Assembly (NCBI GenBank): GCA_902786205.1
Contig: CADABQ010000010.1
Span: forward strand, 61,273 to 125,272
DNA: 64,000 nucleotides
Direction of reading: 5' to 3'
DNA from: an uncultured Lachnospiraceae bacterium
GTDB lineage: Bacteria > Bacillota > Clostridia > Lachnospirales > Lachnospiraceae
The number at the start of each line of letters is the position of its first letter. Position 1 is the stretch's first letter. Position numbers and translations under genes: made by a program. Below, in pieces: positions 1 to 8,252 of the stretch. The notes under the pieces are model-generated. The model saw nothing but the letters and a program-made list of their open reading frames with translations. It searched no databases and was not told where the DNA came from.

Positions 1-122
1 AAAATAGAAGGCACTTTATTCATGTTTGGAGTTAGCCAAATAGAAATGTTTTTCAACTGTTCTTAGTCTGCAAGCAGTCACGAACATTTGAAAAAACATT
101 TCTGCTTGGCTGAACTGTTTGC
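1..122. mobile_element. MITE family copy, truncated by window edge
   Basis: The segment shares the internal stretch CACTTTATTCATGTTTGG with the complete element at 30565-30693. It ends with a diverged right terminal repeat (CTTGGCTGAACTGTT, then TTGC instead of AC). The left end lies outside the window, so no target duplication can be checked. The interior differs from the other copies, so this is an older or variant member. Confidence 0.6.
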
Positions 123-132
123 ACAAAATGAC

Positions 133-161
133 TAGTATTTTATAGGATTGTGTTGTATAAT
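133..161 (+). promoter_or_regulatory. Probable promoter for the 251-664 / radA unit
   Basis: A perfect TATAAT lies at 156-161, about 90 bp before the first start codon. The -35 position (TAGTAT at 133-138) is poor, so the call rests mainly on the -10 box. Confidence 0.4.
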
Positions 162-250
162 GTAGCTATAAAACAGCAGAGAGCATTTGCAATAGGGATC
201 TTGTGAAAGAGACCTTATTTTGCAATAGAAAATACAGGAGGATTAGGACA

Positions 251-664
251 ATGGCAGTAGTGGAACAATTAATTCGTAAAGAAAAAGATGGAACTTTAAG
301 TTTTGGTAATTATGAATTAGATACAAAATCAAAAAAATCTGATTTTGAGTATGAAGGAGACTTGTATAAGATTAAGACATACAAGAAGATTACAAAACTT
401 GAGAAAAACGGAATGTTTGTATACGAATCCGTACCTGGAACTACTGTTACGAACATGAGTTGCCAGGAAAAGAGCATTACGTTTTCAGTAGAAGGAAATG
501 AAGATGCACAGGTTACATTAGAATTAGAACCAGAAAAAGAATATGATGTATGTATCAGTGGAAAAGATAGTGGGGTTATGAAAACAAATTTAGGTGGTAA
601 ATTAAACATCAGTGTAGAATTAAATGTTGGAGAACCCGTAGCAATTAGTATTACAGCAAAATAA
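251..664 (+). CDS. Conserved small protein upstream of radA (often named 'endosialidase' without evidence)
   Basis: This 137-residue protein of unknown function has no signal peptide or membrane segment. ATG 251 is chosen because AGGAGG sits just upstream (about 236-241) and the protein then begins MAVVEQLIRKEKDG. The longer reading from 203 adds residues that run through the ribosome site. From memory, very similar proteins in Lachnospiraceae carry the label 'endosialidase', but I see no sialidase Asp-box or catalytic motif. Composition suggests a compact beta-rich soluble protein. It ends 13 bp before radA and is probably co-transcribed with it. Confidence 0.75.
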   Translation: MAVVEQLIRKEKDGTLSFGNYELDTKSKKSDFEYEGDLYKIKTYKKITKLEKNGMFVYESVPGTTVTNMSCQEKSITFSVEGNEDAQVTLELEPEKEYDVCISGKDSGVMKTNLGGKLNISVELNVGEPVAISITAK

Positions 665-677
665 TTGAGGTTATAGA

Positions 678-2030
678 ATGGCAAAAGCAAAAACCATATT
701 TTTTTGTAAAGAATGTGGACTAGAATCTTCCAAATGGCTGGGACAATGTCCCGGCTGTAAGGAGTGGAATACATTTGTAGAGGAACCAGTAGTGAAAAAG
801 TCTGTGACTGGTACACCTCTACGGGGAAAGAAAGTAGAGCCGGCGCGTTTATCGGAAGTATCTACAACGGAGAGTGCAAGAACAAAAATTGGTATAGCTG
901 AGTTTGATCGTGTACTTGGAGGTGGCATTGTAGAAGGTTCACTTGTGCTGGTAGGTGGCGATCCGGGGATTGGAAAATCTACGCTGCTTTTACAGATGTG
1001 TAAACATCTGGTTGAAATCGAAAAAAAAGTCTTGTATATTTCTGGCGAGGAATCTATGCGCCAGATAAAGATGCGAGCAGAGCGCTTAGGACAATTCCAA
1101 GGGGAATTATTGCTTTTGAGTGAGACAAATCTGGATACAGTGGAACAGACGATACGCAGTGTGCAACCACAGATAGTTGTGATTGATTCTATACAGACCA
1201 TGTTCAAGGAAGAAGTTGGTTCTGCACCGGGGAGTGTGGGACAGGTAAGAGAGACGACCAATACACTTATGGGAATTGCAAAGGGCATGGGAATATCGAT
1301 TTTTATTATCGGACATGTAACAAAAGAAGGTATGGTGGCTGGACCAAGAGTGTTGGAACATATGGTAGATACAGTGTTGTATTTTGAAGGAGAACGAAAT
1401 GCCGTATACCGTATACTACGTGCTGTTAAAAACAGATTTGGTTCCACAAATGAGATTGGTGTGTTTGAAATGAAAGATACTGGTCTAAAGGAAGTACACA
1501 ATCCATCCGAATATATGTTAGAGGGTATGCCAGAAGATGAACCGGGTTCTGTAGTTACCTGTTCGATGGAAGGTACCAGACCTATTATGGTAGAAGCACA
1601 GGCATTAGTATGTCAGACTAATTTTAATTTGCCGAGACGGACCGCAGCAGGTACCGATTACAATCGTGTCAATCTTTTGATGGCAGTGATTGAAAAGCGT
1701 TTAGGAATGCGTATGAGTGATTGTGATGCGTATGTAAACGTGGCAGGTGGAATGCGTATTAATGAACCAGCATTGGATTTAGCTATTGTAGCCGTTATTT
1801 TATCCAGCTACCGAAATCGTGCCTTACCGGAACAAATGCTTATTTTTGGTGAAGTAGGACTTACTGGTGAAGTAAGGGCAGTTAGTATGGCAGAGCAGAG
1901 AGTCTCAGAAGCAAAAAAGATGGGATTTCAGGCATGTATTTTGCCACAGGTAAACAAGAAAGTAATTTCAATTCAAGGTATGAAATTGATTGGAATTAGT
2001 AATATAAGAGAACTATTAGAGTACATTTAA
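678..2030 (+). CDS. radA: DNA repair protein RadA
   Basis: RadA is a RecA-like ATPase that promotes branch migration of recombination intermediates. The 450-residue length is typical. An N-terminal zinc finger is visible (C10, C13, C24, C27 within CKECG...CPGC). Walker A is GDPGIGKS at about residues 94-101, and the RadA-specific KNRFG motif is at residues 251-255. The C-terminal third is the Lon-protease-like domain, as usual for the family. It follows the 251-664 gene by 13 bp, and a short chemotaxis-type gene begins 23 bp after its stop, so these three may form one transcript. No unusual substitutions were noticed. Confidence 0.97.
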   Translation: MAKAKTIFFCKECGLESSKWLGQCPGCKEWNTFVEEPVVKKSVTGTPLRGKKVEPARLSEVSTTESARTKIGIAEFDRVLGGGIVEGSLVLVGGDPGIGKSTLLLQMCKHLVEIEKKVLYISGEESMRQIKMRAERLGQFQGELLLLSETNLDTVEQTIRSVQPQIVVIDSIQTMFKEEVGSAPGSVGQVRETTNTLMGIAKGMGISIFIIGHVTKEGMVAGPRVLEHMVDTVLYFEGERNAVYRILRAVKNRFGSTNEIGVFEMKDTGLKEVHNPSEYMLEGMPEDEPGSVVTCSMEGTRPIMVEAQALVCQTNFNLPRRTAAGTDYNRVNLLMAVIEKRLGMRMSDCDAYVNVAGGMRINEPALDLAIVAVILSSYRNRALPEQMLIFGEVGLTGEVRAVSMAEQRVSEAKKMGFQACILPQVNKKVISIQGMKLIGISNIRELLEYI

Positions 2031-2053
2031 AAGAGGATTAGGGGGAAAATGTT

Positions 2054-2518
2054 ATGACAGAAGAAACAGGAGTAAAGGAAACAAGAGAATTAGTAAAAGA
2101 AGGGTTGGATGGCACAGAAAAACTGGCAAAGAAAAATGACAGTTTAAATGAGTTAATGCAGAAAACATCTGCAAATGTAGAACAAATGGAAAAATTGACA
2201 AATATGATTGAAGGATTTGCCGGTGTGATTGCAGGAATTGCAAATAAGACAAATATGTTGGCATTAAACGCTTCTATTGAGGCTGCAAGAGCAGGGGAAC
2301 ATGGTAGAGGATTTGCGGTTGTTGCAAAGCAGGTAGGAGAACTTGCTGCACAGTCTGCTACATCATCAAAGGAAATTAAAGAAACCATTCAGTCAGTACA
2401 AGGTTTTACAAATGAGATGGTTGCCAGTATGGAACAACTTTCCAAGGCCATTGAAGAACAGAGTCAGATTACTTCAAAAGTGAGAGAAGTACTTGGCGAG
2501 ATTAAAAAAGAAATATAA
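2054..2518 (+). CDS. Stand-alone cytoplasmic MCP signalling domain
   Basis: The 154-residue protein is essentially only a methyl-accepting chemotaxis signalling hairpin. The conserved tip is visible ([14 protein letters not shown], then [15 protein letters not shown]), flanked by heptad-rich helices. There is no membrane segment, sensor domain or HAMP domain, whereas a full chemoreceptor is normally over 500 residues (compare 51995-54103). A purine-rich GGGGG site precedes ATG 2054. It may be a cytosolic signalling adaptor working with CheW/CheA or an array partner. It could also be the surviving 3' part of a larger receptor, but it has a good start site and sits close behind radA, which favours a real gene. 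Confidence 0.8.
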   Translation: MTEETGVKETRELVKEGLDGTEKLAKKNDSLNELMQKTSANVEQMEKLTNMIEGFAGVIAGIANKTNMLALNASIEAARAGEHGRGFAVVAKQVGELAAQSATSSKEIKETIQSVQGFTNEMVASMEQLSKAIEEQSQITSKVREVLGEIKKEI

Positions 2519-2538
2519 TAGTTAGCGAAGATAAATGG

Positions 2539-2593
2539 CTCCTCTTTGAATGTTGACAGAATAGCAAGTTGATATTCAGAGAGGAGTTTTTTT
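2539..2593 (+). terminator. Terminator after the short MCP gene
   Basis: A 13-bp stem (CTCCTCTTTGAAT pairing with ATTCAGAGAGGAG, one wobble) is followed by seven T. The T tract is also the target duplication of the 29-bp element immediately downstream. Confidence 0.85.
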
Positions 2594-2622
2594 GTAACAG
2601 TTCAGCCCGGCTGAACTGTTAC
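2594..2622. mobile_element. 29-bp minimal MITE (two terminal repeats joined) with 8-bp target duplication
   Basis: The element runs from GTAACAGTTCAGCC directly into CGGCTGAACTGTTAC. It is a near-perfect palindrome made only of the two ends of the family seen at 27123 and 30565. It is flanked by perfect 8-bp duplications GTTTTTTT at 2586-2593 and 2623-2630. It landed in the T tract of the preceding terminator, and because the T run is duplicated the palindrome can itself form a second terminator-like hairpin. Confidence 0.8.
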
Positions 2623-2652
2623 GTTTTTTTATTCTATTTATAGAAATTACTA

Positions 2653-2681
2653 TTGTAAAATATGAAAAAATTGGATATAAT
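2653..2681 (+). promoter_or_regulatory. Promoter of the amylase gene
   Basis: TTGTAA at 2653-2658 and TATAAT at 2676-2681 are separated by 17 bp. Predicted transcription start is near 2688, upstream of both candidate start codons (2714 and 2780). Confidence 0.7.
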
Positions 2682-2713
2682 TAAAATGTTAACACAAACG
2701 TAAAAAAGATGTA

Positions 2714-5700
2714 ATGAATAGTTATCAAGTAGTAAGAAGGAATGGCAAAAACATTATTACAAAGAAAGGAAGAGGTTTTTTGAAAAAATATGTAAAACAT
2801 ACGGCATTTGCTGTTGCGACAGCGGGGCTGGTAGCGACAGCACTGGCATTGCCAAACGATATTGGAAAGCCAAATGCAGAACAGGCTACGCAGCAGACTG
2901 TTGCAAAACAAAGTACTACAAAGGATATTGTGCTTCATTATCGTTGGGATGGAAAAGATACACCACATGTGTATTATGAAAATGTGAATGGATCAGGAGA
3001 AAAAGCAATTTCTTATCCAGGTATTCCAATGAAAAATACAAAAGATGGGTGGTATACCTATACCATTAAAAATGCAAAAAGTGCAGATGTCATTTTCTCA
3101 ATTGGAAATACTTATGAAACAGCTACTTTAGCTAGAACAGCTGGTGAATGGTGGTTTGATCAGGATACCTGGTATGCATGTAATCCGACAGACGAAAAAG
3201 AGCAAACTACAAAATATGCGACAGCATCCAAAAAAAGTACAGCAAAAAAGGTAAATGCAGATACATTATACCCAAATAAAACTGTAAATAACGGAGAAGG
3301 CACTTTTCAGAAAAAAGATGTTACAACCATAGCAGAAGATGGTTCTGTAAAAGTGGGACTTAGCAATATTACATCTGCAGAAGAATATGTAGATACTTAT
3401 GTAGTAGCACAGGATTTAAGTGCAGCGGAAGATGCAAGTATTATCATCCATTATTATACAGGTGGAAGTGAAGTGCCAAATATTTATTATTGGAATGGAC
3501 TTCCAGTGGATCAGGAAACCGTATGGCCGGGACAGCCTATGACCTATGAAGATGAGAATTGGTCTCAATATACTTTCAAAGATACCAACAAAATCAATTT
3601 CCTTTTTACAGTGGGAATGAATCAATCAAAAGATTTGACTTGTAAAAAGGGAGAATGGTGGTATAAAGACGGAAAATTATATAGTAAAAAACCAGGTAAC
3701 AATGGTGGCTCTGATAATAACGGAGGTTCTGAAACTGTTGAACCATCAGAAAAAAGTGATTTTCGTGAGGAAAGTATTTATTTCCTTATGACTACACGTT
3801 TTTATGACGGGGATAAGAGCAATAATGTACATTGTTGGGATGAAAATGCAAAAACAGATCCAAATGATCCTGCATGGCGTGGTGATTTTAAAGGGTTGAT
3901 TGAAAAGTTAGATTATATTAAAGCGTTAGGTTTTTCTGCAGTATGGATTACACCAGTTGTAGAAAATGCCAGTGGATTGGATTATCATGGATATCATGCT
4001 ATGAATTTTCAGAAAGTAGATGAACGTTATCTGTCTGATGGTGTAAGTTATCAGACATTGATCAACGAAGTACATAAACGTGGTATGAAGATTGTGCAGG
4101 ACGTCGTATTTAATCATACTGGAAATTTTGGAGAGAAAAATCTTGCTCCAATGTTTGAAAAAGATAGTTCTGTAGAAGGTGGATTAGGAACCGTAAATTG
4201 TATGAAGAAATGCGAAAATTCTATTTTGCCGGATAACTATTATGATTCTAGCAAATTTAAAAATAGCAATGAGTTTGGTACGTGGCAGTATCAGACCAGA
4301 CTGGCATTGATGAAAGATACAAAAGATCCGATTCATGAAGGAGTTCGTAACGATCCAAAGACATTTTACCATCGTTATGACAACAGCTTTAGTTGGGATT
4401 TCTATACCGTTCAGCTTGGACAGATGGCAGGAGACTGTGTAGATTTGAATACAGAAAATCCAATTGTATCGAAATATATTACGGATAGTTATACAAAGTA
4501 CATCAATATGGGAATCGATGCGTTCCGTATCGATACCGTAAAACATATTTCAAGACTGACATTTAACAATGCCATTCTTCCTGCTTTACGAGCAGCAGGA
4601 GGAAAAGACTTCTATATGTTTGGAGAGGTTTGTACAAAATCCAGTCAGATATGGTATCGAGGTGAGACACCTCCGTTATCAGGTCCATTCTATACATGGA
4701 AAGAAAACAAAGATTATAAATGGTCTTATTATGATGAAAATACAGAGGCTGCATATGATGCGTATGCGGCAACTCCTCCTGAAAAGGTTTATTCTGACTT
4801 TAGCAATGAGTTGGCTTATGATAACTGGAGATTGGAATCAGAAGCTTCCTTACCGCATGGAACCAATATGGCATCTACAGAAGAAAATTATAATGATAAT
4901 GCCAATGATGTTGGTGGAAAAAATGTAAAAGACGGTGGAACAGCACAGGCTGCCCAGCCAGTCAGTGATAACGCATTTTTAAATGGAAATGAGTATCATA
5001 AACCAGATACAGAGCAAGCATCAGGCTTAAATGTAATAGACTTTACGATGCATTGGAACTTTGCAACTGCGAAAAAGGCATTTGAAAGTACAACAGGAAA
5101 TTATGACTATAAGACAAATACTGTGAAAAATAAGAAAGATACAGCAGGTGGAGATTATACCTATAACGATTCTACTTGGAATGTAACCTATGTAGATTCC
5201 CACGATTATGCACCGGATGGAACACAATCTGGTTTTACAAAACGTTACAATGAAGGAGAAGAAGCTTGGGCAGAAAACTTATGTTTACTATTCTCATTCC
5301 GTGGTATTCCATGTATTTATTATGGATCTGAAGTAGAATTCCAGGCTGGTAAGGTCATTGATGATGGACCAAATGTACCACTTTCTGAAACTGGTCGTGC
5401 TTATTTTGGTGATTATCTGGAGGGTGATGTTACTGCATCTGATTTTGGTGTTTATACAGCAGAGGCAGGAAGTAAGGTAGAGGAAACATTAGCAGCTCCA
5501 TTGTCACAGCAGTTGATTCGTTTGAATGCAATTCGCCGTAAAATACCTGCATTACAAAAGGGACAATACTCTCTTGGAGATATTGATTACTCGGATATTG
5601 CATTTAAGAGAAGATATACAGATGACAATACTGACAGTTTTGTATGCGTAACAATTACAGGAAAGGCAACTTTTAACAATATTCCAAACGGAACTTATGT

Positions 5701-5851
5701 GGATGCTATTACTGGAACAGAAACAAAAGTAACCAATGGAACACTTTCTATTGATGCACCAGGAAAAGGAAATATGCGTGTCTATGTTTTGGATACAGAC
5801 AAAACACCAGCTCCTGGAAAAATTGGAAAGGATACAACTTACTTAAAATAA
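2714..5851 (+). CDS. Secreted GH13 alpha-amylase with two CBM26-like starch-binding modules
   Basis: This is a large extracellular starch-degrading enzyme. A signal peptide (KKYVKHTAFAVATAGLVATALA) is followed by two related modules at about residues 73-155 and 238-327, each ending in GEWW, a CBM26 feature. A GH13 barrel follows with DVVFNH, the nucleophile in FRIDTVKH (D607), the acid in MFGEV (E638) and SHD (D831). The stretch between E638 and D831 is long for the family. ATG 2714 gives 1045 residues but has a poor ribosome site. TTG 2780, preceded by AGGAAGAGG and opening directly into the signal peptide, is a credible alternative (1023 residues). No LPXTG anchor is visible, so it is probably released. 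Promoter and terminator indicate a monocistronic gene. Confidence 0.93.
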   Translation: MNSYQVVRRNGKNIITKKGRGFLKKYVKHTAFAVATAGLVATALALPNDIGKPNAEQATQQTVAKQSTTKDIVLHYRWDGKDTPHVYYENVNGSGEKAISYPGIPMKNTKDGWYTYTIKNAKSADVIFSIGNTYETATLARTAGEWWFDQDTWYACNPTDEKEQTTKYATASKKSTAKKVNADTLYPNKTVNNGEGTFQKKDVTTIAEDGSVKVGLSNITSAEEYVDTYVVAQDLSAAEDASIIIHYYTGGSEVPNIYYWNGLPVDQETVWPGQPMTYEDENWSQYTFKDTNKINFLFTVGMNQSKDLTCKKGEWWYKDGKLYSKKPGNNGGSDNNGGSETVEPSEKSDFREESIYFLMTTRFYDGDKSNNVHCWDENAKTDPNDPAWRGDFKGLIEKLDYIKALGFSAVWITPVVENASGLDYHGYHAMNFQKVDERYLSDGVSYQTLINEVHKRGMKIVQDVVFNHTGNFGEKNLAPMFEKDSSVEGGLGTVNCMKKCENSILPDNYYDSSKFKNSNEFGTWQYQTRLALMKDTKDPIHEGVRNDPKTFYHRYDNSFSWDFYTVQLGQMAGDCVDLNTENPIVSKYITDSYTKYINMGIDAFRIDTVKHISRLTFNNAILPALRAAGGKDFYMFGEVCTKSSQIWYRGETPPLSGPFYTWKENKDYKWSYYDENTEAAYDAYAATPPEKVYSDFSNELAYDNWRLESEASLPHGTNMASTEENYNDNANDVGGKNVKDGGTAQAAQPVSDNAFLNGNEYHKPDTEQASGLNVIDFTMHWNFATAKKAFESTTGNYDYKTNTVKNKKDTAGGDYTYNDSTWNVTYVDSHDYAPDGTQSGFTKRYNEGEEAWAENLCLLFSFRGIPCIYYGSEVEFQAGKVIDDGPNVPLSETGRAYFGDYLEGDVTASDFGVYTAEAGSKVEETLAAPLSQQLIRLNAIRRKIPALQKGQYSLGDIDYSDIAFKRRYTDDNTDSFVCVTITGKATFNNIPNGTYVDAITGTETKVTNGTLSIDAPGKGNMRVYVLDTDKTPAPGKIGKDTTYLK

Positions 5852-5863
5852 AATAAGAGTAGT

Positions 5864-5903
5864 CAGAAAGTGAGCAGAGTAATCTGCTCCTTTCTGTTAT
5901 TTC
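5864..5903 (+). terminator. Terminator after amylase
   Basis: The hairpin pairs CAGAAAG-TG-AGCAGA with TCTGCT-C-CTTTCTG and runs into TTATTT. Confidence 0.75.
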
Positions 5904-5931
5904 CTCTATAGGAGAAAAGGTACCTATAGAG
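5904..5931. repeat. Short hairpin CTCTATAGG / CCTATAGAG
   Basis: A 9-bp perfect inverted repeat with a 10-nt loop and no T tract. The sequence following it (CCTATAGAGAAATACG...GGGATGT) resembles 29313-29345, so this may be a decayed dispersed repeat. Confidence 0.45.
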
Positions 5932-6017
5932 AAATACGTTCCGCGGGATGTATTAGGGAACTGATGTGGACCTGTCCACATTGTTCTTCGTAGAAAAGAT
6001 AGTAGGAGGAGAAAACA

Positions 6018-6659
6018 ATGAAGAAACGTATTTTTAGTGCAGTAATGCTTTTGACGCTTTGCGTTGTAAGTGTAGCCTGCGGAAAAAAGAAAGTTGAAAA
6101 AACACCAGAAGAGACGCAGGTAGTGATAAATATACCTACAGCAACACCACAGGTTACGACAGATGCAGCAGTGCAAGCCACGACGAATGCAGCAGTACAG
6201 GCTACGGATCATGTAGAAGATGGCATTTCCATTTATCATGGAGATGATAATGCAGAGTATATTATAGAAGATAAGATTCCAAAGCAGGAAGTTACACCGG
6301 AATTGTTGTTAAGCGAATTGGAGAAGCGAGGAATATTAAAGAAAAATACAAGAGTGAATAGTTTAAATGTGAAAAAAAGTAAAGAAAATGGAACGACTTT
6401 AGCATTAGACTTTTCAAAAGAATTTCAGGACCAGTTGTATCAGCAGGGAACAGCCGGCGAGTTTATCATGATGGGAAGTGTGGTAGATACTTTTTTGAAA
6501 GCCTATGAGGCAGATTCTATGACGATTACGGTAAATGGTAATACCTTAGAAAGTGGACACTGTATTTATGAGGGTGACATGAAATTTTATGAACCGGATG
6601 ACAGTGTAAGTGCAGATAAAGCTGCGGAAGCAATTGCAGAAGCGTTGGGAGCAGAATAA
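6018..6659 (+). CDS. GerMN-domain lipoprotein
   Basis: The 213-residue lipoprotein has a lipobox at residues 18-22 (VSVAC, lipidated Cys at about 21) and a Thr/Ala-rich low-complexity linker containing a near-duplicate TDAAVQATTNAAVQATD. A C-terminal domain at about residues 85-190 fits the GerMN (spore germination GerM) fold, with VNSLNVKK, LALDFSKEF, GSVVDTFLKAY and MTITVNG as strand/helix landmarks. It is probably anchored on the outer face of the membrane. AGGAGGAG precedes ATG 6018. GerM-type proteins act in sporulation and germination in Bacillus, and GerMN domains also occur in other envelope lipoproteins, so a spore role is inference, mildly supported by the SASP gene next door. Confidence 0.8.
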   Translation: MKKRIFSAVMLLTLCVVSVACGKKKVEKTPEETQVVINIPTATPQVTTDAAVQATTNAAVQATDHVEDGISIYHGDDNAEYIIEDKIPKQEVTPELLLSELEKRGILKKNTRVNSLNVKKSKENGTTLALDFSKEFQDQLYQQGTAGEFIMMGSVVDTFLKAYEADSMTITVNGNTLESGHCIYEGDMKFYEPDDSVSADKAAEAIAEALGAE

Positions 6660-6662
6660 GTC

Positions 6663-6721
6663 CAAGCGAATCGTGTTATGAGCCAGTAGCAGTGCGGATT
6701 GCGAAAATATCATTGACTTTT
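6663..6721. repeat. Dispersed GCGGATTGCGAATATC repeat, tail portion
   Basis: The tail segment of the family (GCGAATCGTGTTATGAGC, then AGTAGCAGTGCGGATTGC) lacks the hairpin part. It ends at ATTGACT, which together with TATACA 17 bp on could act as a promoter. Confidence 0.6.
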
Positions 6722-6744
6722 AACAGTATATTATGTATACAGAA

Positions 6745-6785
6745 AAGATAGAGCCTTTACAGAAACGTTAGGTTCTATCTTTTTT
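6745..6785 (+). terminator. Rho-independent terminator
   Basis: AGATAGAGCCT pairs with AGGTTCTATCT (one wobble/mismatch) and six T follow. Confidence 0.75.
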
Positions 6786-6793
6786 ATAAAAGA

Positions 6794-6926
6794 GCAAGAG
6801 TACCCACTGCCTAAAGGCGGTGGGTACTCTTGCACGAGGTGCGGGGGTTAAGCCCTGTACCTCGTAAGGCACGCAGTACCGCTTTTATATGAGCCAGTAG
6901 CAGCGCGGATTGCGAATATCATTGGC
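6794..6926. repeat. Dispersed structured repeat, full copy (IS200/IS605-end or omega-RNA-like)
   Basis: A 19-bp stem with one wobble (GCAAGAGTACCCACTGCCT with AGGCGGTGGGTACTCTTGC) is followed by a GC-rich section containing CCTCGTAAGGCACG and the conserved tail ending GCGGATTGCGAATATC. Related copies are at 14033, 15352 and 18424. The hairpin with a CCTAAAGG-type tip resembles right ends of IS200/IS605 elements. No transposase or tnpB is adjacent. Confidence 0.7.
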
Positions 6927-6940
6927 AGCATAATATGTTG

Positions 6941-7144
6941 CTAAATGGATTTGTGTGTTTTGTTTTTTTTGGCTAAGAGACCGCCAATTTTTCCGCTTTC
7001 CTTGGAGGATAAGGCGCCCCAACCCTGTTCAAATACTTTATCTAATACTCCGATTTCCTCTGCTATTTCATATTTTAATTGTTCGGTTTTGGAAAGTGTT
7101 CGTACATCTTCCATAGAAGTAATTTCCTTTTTGGAATGCTTCAT
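6941..7144 (-). CDS. Small acid-soluble spore protein, alpha/beta type
   Basis: This 67-residue protein matches the alpha/beta SASP pattern: LKYEIAEEIGV near residues 23-33, then WGALSSKESGKIGGLLAKK, corresponding to the family's EIA-E-G and E-G-GG blocks. Such proteins coat and protect DNA in the dormant spore. The start at 7144 is supported by GGTGAT five bases upstream on the minus strand. The opposite-strand open frame over the same bases (6945-7148) is a shadow. It suggests the organism sporulates or recently did. Transcription would be expected from a forespore sigma factor, but I could not identify such a promoter confidently. Confidence 0.9.
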   Translation of the reverse strand: MKHSKKEITSMEDVRTLSKTEQLKYEIAEEIGVLDKVFEQGWGALSSKESGKIGGLLAKKNKTHKSI

Positions 7145-7361
7145 ATAATATCACCAGACTTTCTATAATCTAACATTTGTACATAGTATTACAAAAAAGA
7201 AAAAAATTATACATGGCGTATGGGTTGTGACAAAGGAGTAATTATGTCAGCAAAGCTGTGAAAGATTCTTGTAATTGATGTTTGAGAAAAAGTAGGATAG
7301 CGAAGGGAAAAGTAAAAAATGGCAATGGTTATTGGACACAATAGTAGATACAGAAAAAGAA

Positions 7362-7390
7362 TTGAGAAATGTCGGGGAATAAGGTATAAT
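7362..7390 (+). promoter_or_regulatory. Promoter of the methyltransferase-hslO unit
   Basis: TTGAGA at 7362-7367 and TATAAT at 7385-7390 are separated by 17 bp. Transcription would begin near 7397, which excludes the upstream ATG at 7396 as the working start. Confidence 0.7.
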
Positions 7391-7455
7391 CATATATGCC
7401 TATACCGTGCAGATTGTTTGCACAGTATGATATTAAACAGAAAGCTGGAAAGAAA

Positions 7456-8217
7456 ATGGAAGCATATACAGGATTTGCCAGTGTTTACGATATGTTTATG
7501 GATAATATTCCATACGAGGAATGGTGTGAATATATAGTAGACCTGCTTGATACCTATGGAGTAGAGAAGGAAAGTATGATTGCAGATTTAGGCTGTGGTA
7601 CTGGAAAGATAACAGAATTACTTTCTAAGCGTGGATATGATATGATTGGAATTGATAATGCAGAAGAAATGCTTTCGATTGCAAGAGAAAAACAGGAAAG
7701 TGACAAAGCAGAGACTTTTGAAAGCAACATATTATATTTGCAACAGGATATGTGCGGGTTAGAATTATACCAACAGGTAGATGCCATGGTAAGTGTTTGC
7801 GACAGTATGAATTATATTACGGAGAAGGAAGATTTGTTAAAGGTCTTTCAAGGAGTAAATAAATATTTGCAGTCCGGAGGCGTTTTTATATTTGATCTGA
7901 AGACCGAATATATGTTTCGCGATATTTTGGGAGAGCAGAATATTTCTGAGAACAGGGAAGATGCCAGTTTCATCTGGGAAAATTATTATTACCCAGAAGA
8001 AAAGATAAATGAATATGATTTGACGATTTACGCAAAACAGGAAAATGGGCTGTATGCTCGTTTGGAAGAAACGCATTATCAGCGTGCCTATGCATTGGAG
8101 GAAGTGCAGAAACTGATAGCGCAGTCGGGACTGAAGTTCCTTGCTGCTTATGATGCATTTACGAGAGAGGTTCCCAAAGCGGATAGTGAGAGAATATACA
8201 TTGTAGCAGGAAAATGA
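7456..8217 (+). CDS. Class I SAM-dependent methyltransferase
   Basis: This 253-residue cytoplasmic enzyme has motif I IADLGCGTGKITELL at about residues 42-56 and the acidic motif II residue in GIDNAEEML. A later VDAMVSVCDSMNYI block is typical of the UbiE/YdjH-like group. The substrate cannot be told from sequence. ATG 7456 is preferred over 7396: the promoter places the transcript start at about 7397, and homologues begin with a Y-x-x-FA-x-VYD-x-x-M pattern, matched here by MEAYTGFASVYDMFM. hslO begins 35 bp downstream in the same direction, so the two are probably co-transcribed. Confidence 0.88.
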   Translation: MEAYTGFASVYDMFMDNIPYEEWCEYIVDLLDTYGVEKESMIADLGCGTGKITELLSKRGYDMIGIDNAEEMLSIAREKQESDKAETFESNILYLQQDMCGLELYQQVDAMVSVCDSMNYITEKEDLLKVFQGVNKYLQSGGVFIFDLKTEYMFRDILGEQNISENREDASFIWENYYYPEEKINEYDLTIYAKQENGLYARLEETHYQRAYALEEVQKLIAQSGLKFLAAYDAFTREVPKADSERIYIVAGK

Positions 8218-8252
8218 TAGAATAGTAGTTTGGAAGGAGATTGTAAAAGAGG

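Noticed and set aside
310..816. 168-residue minus-strand frame opposite the small conserved gene and radA start
   Set aside because: It is the shadow of two well-supported plus-strand genes, with no ribosome site and no protein-like motifs.
4184..4546. 120-residue minus frame inside the amylase gene
   Set aside because: Antisense shadow of the catalytic domain.
6945..7148. 67-residue plus-strand frame over the SASP gene
   Set aside because: The minus strand encodes a clear alpha/beta SASP with a ribosome site; the plus frame is its mirror.
7319..7537. 72-residue frame before the methyltransferase
   Set aside because: It overlaps the promoter and the start of the methyltransferase in another frame and has no ribosome site.
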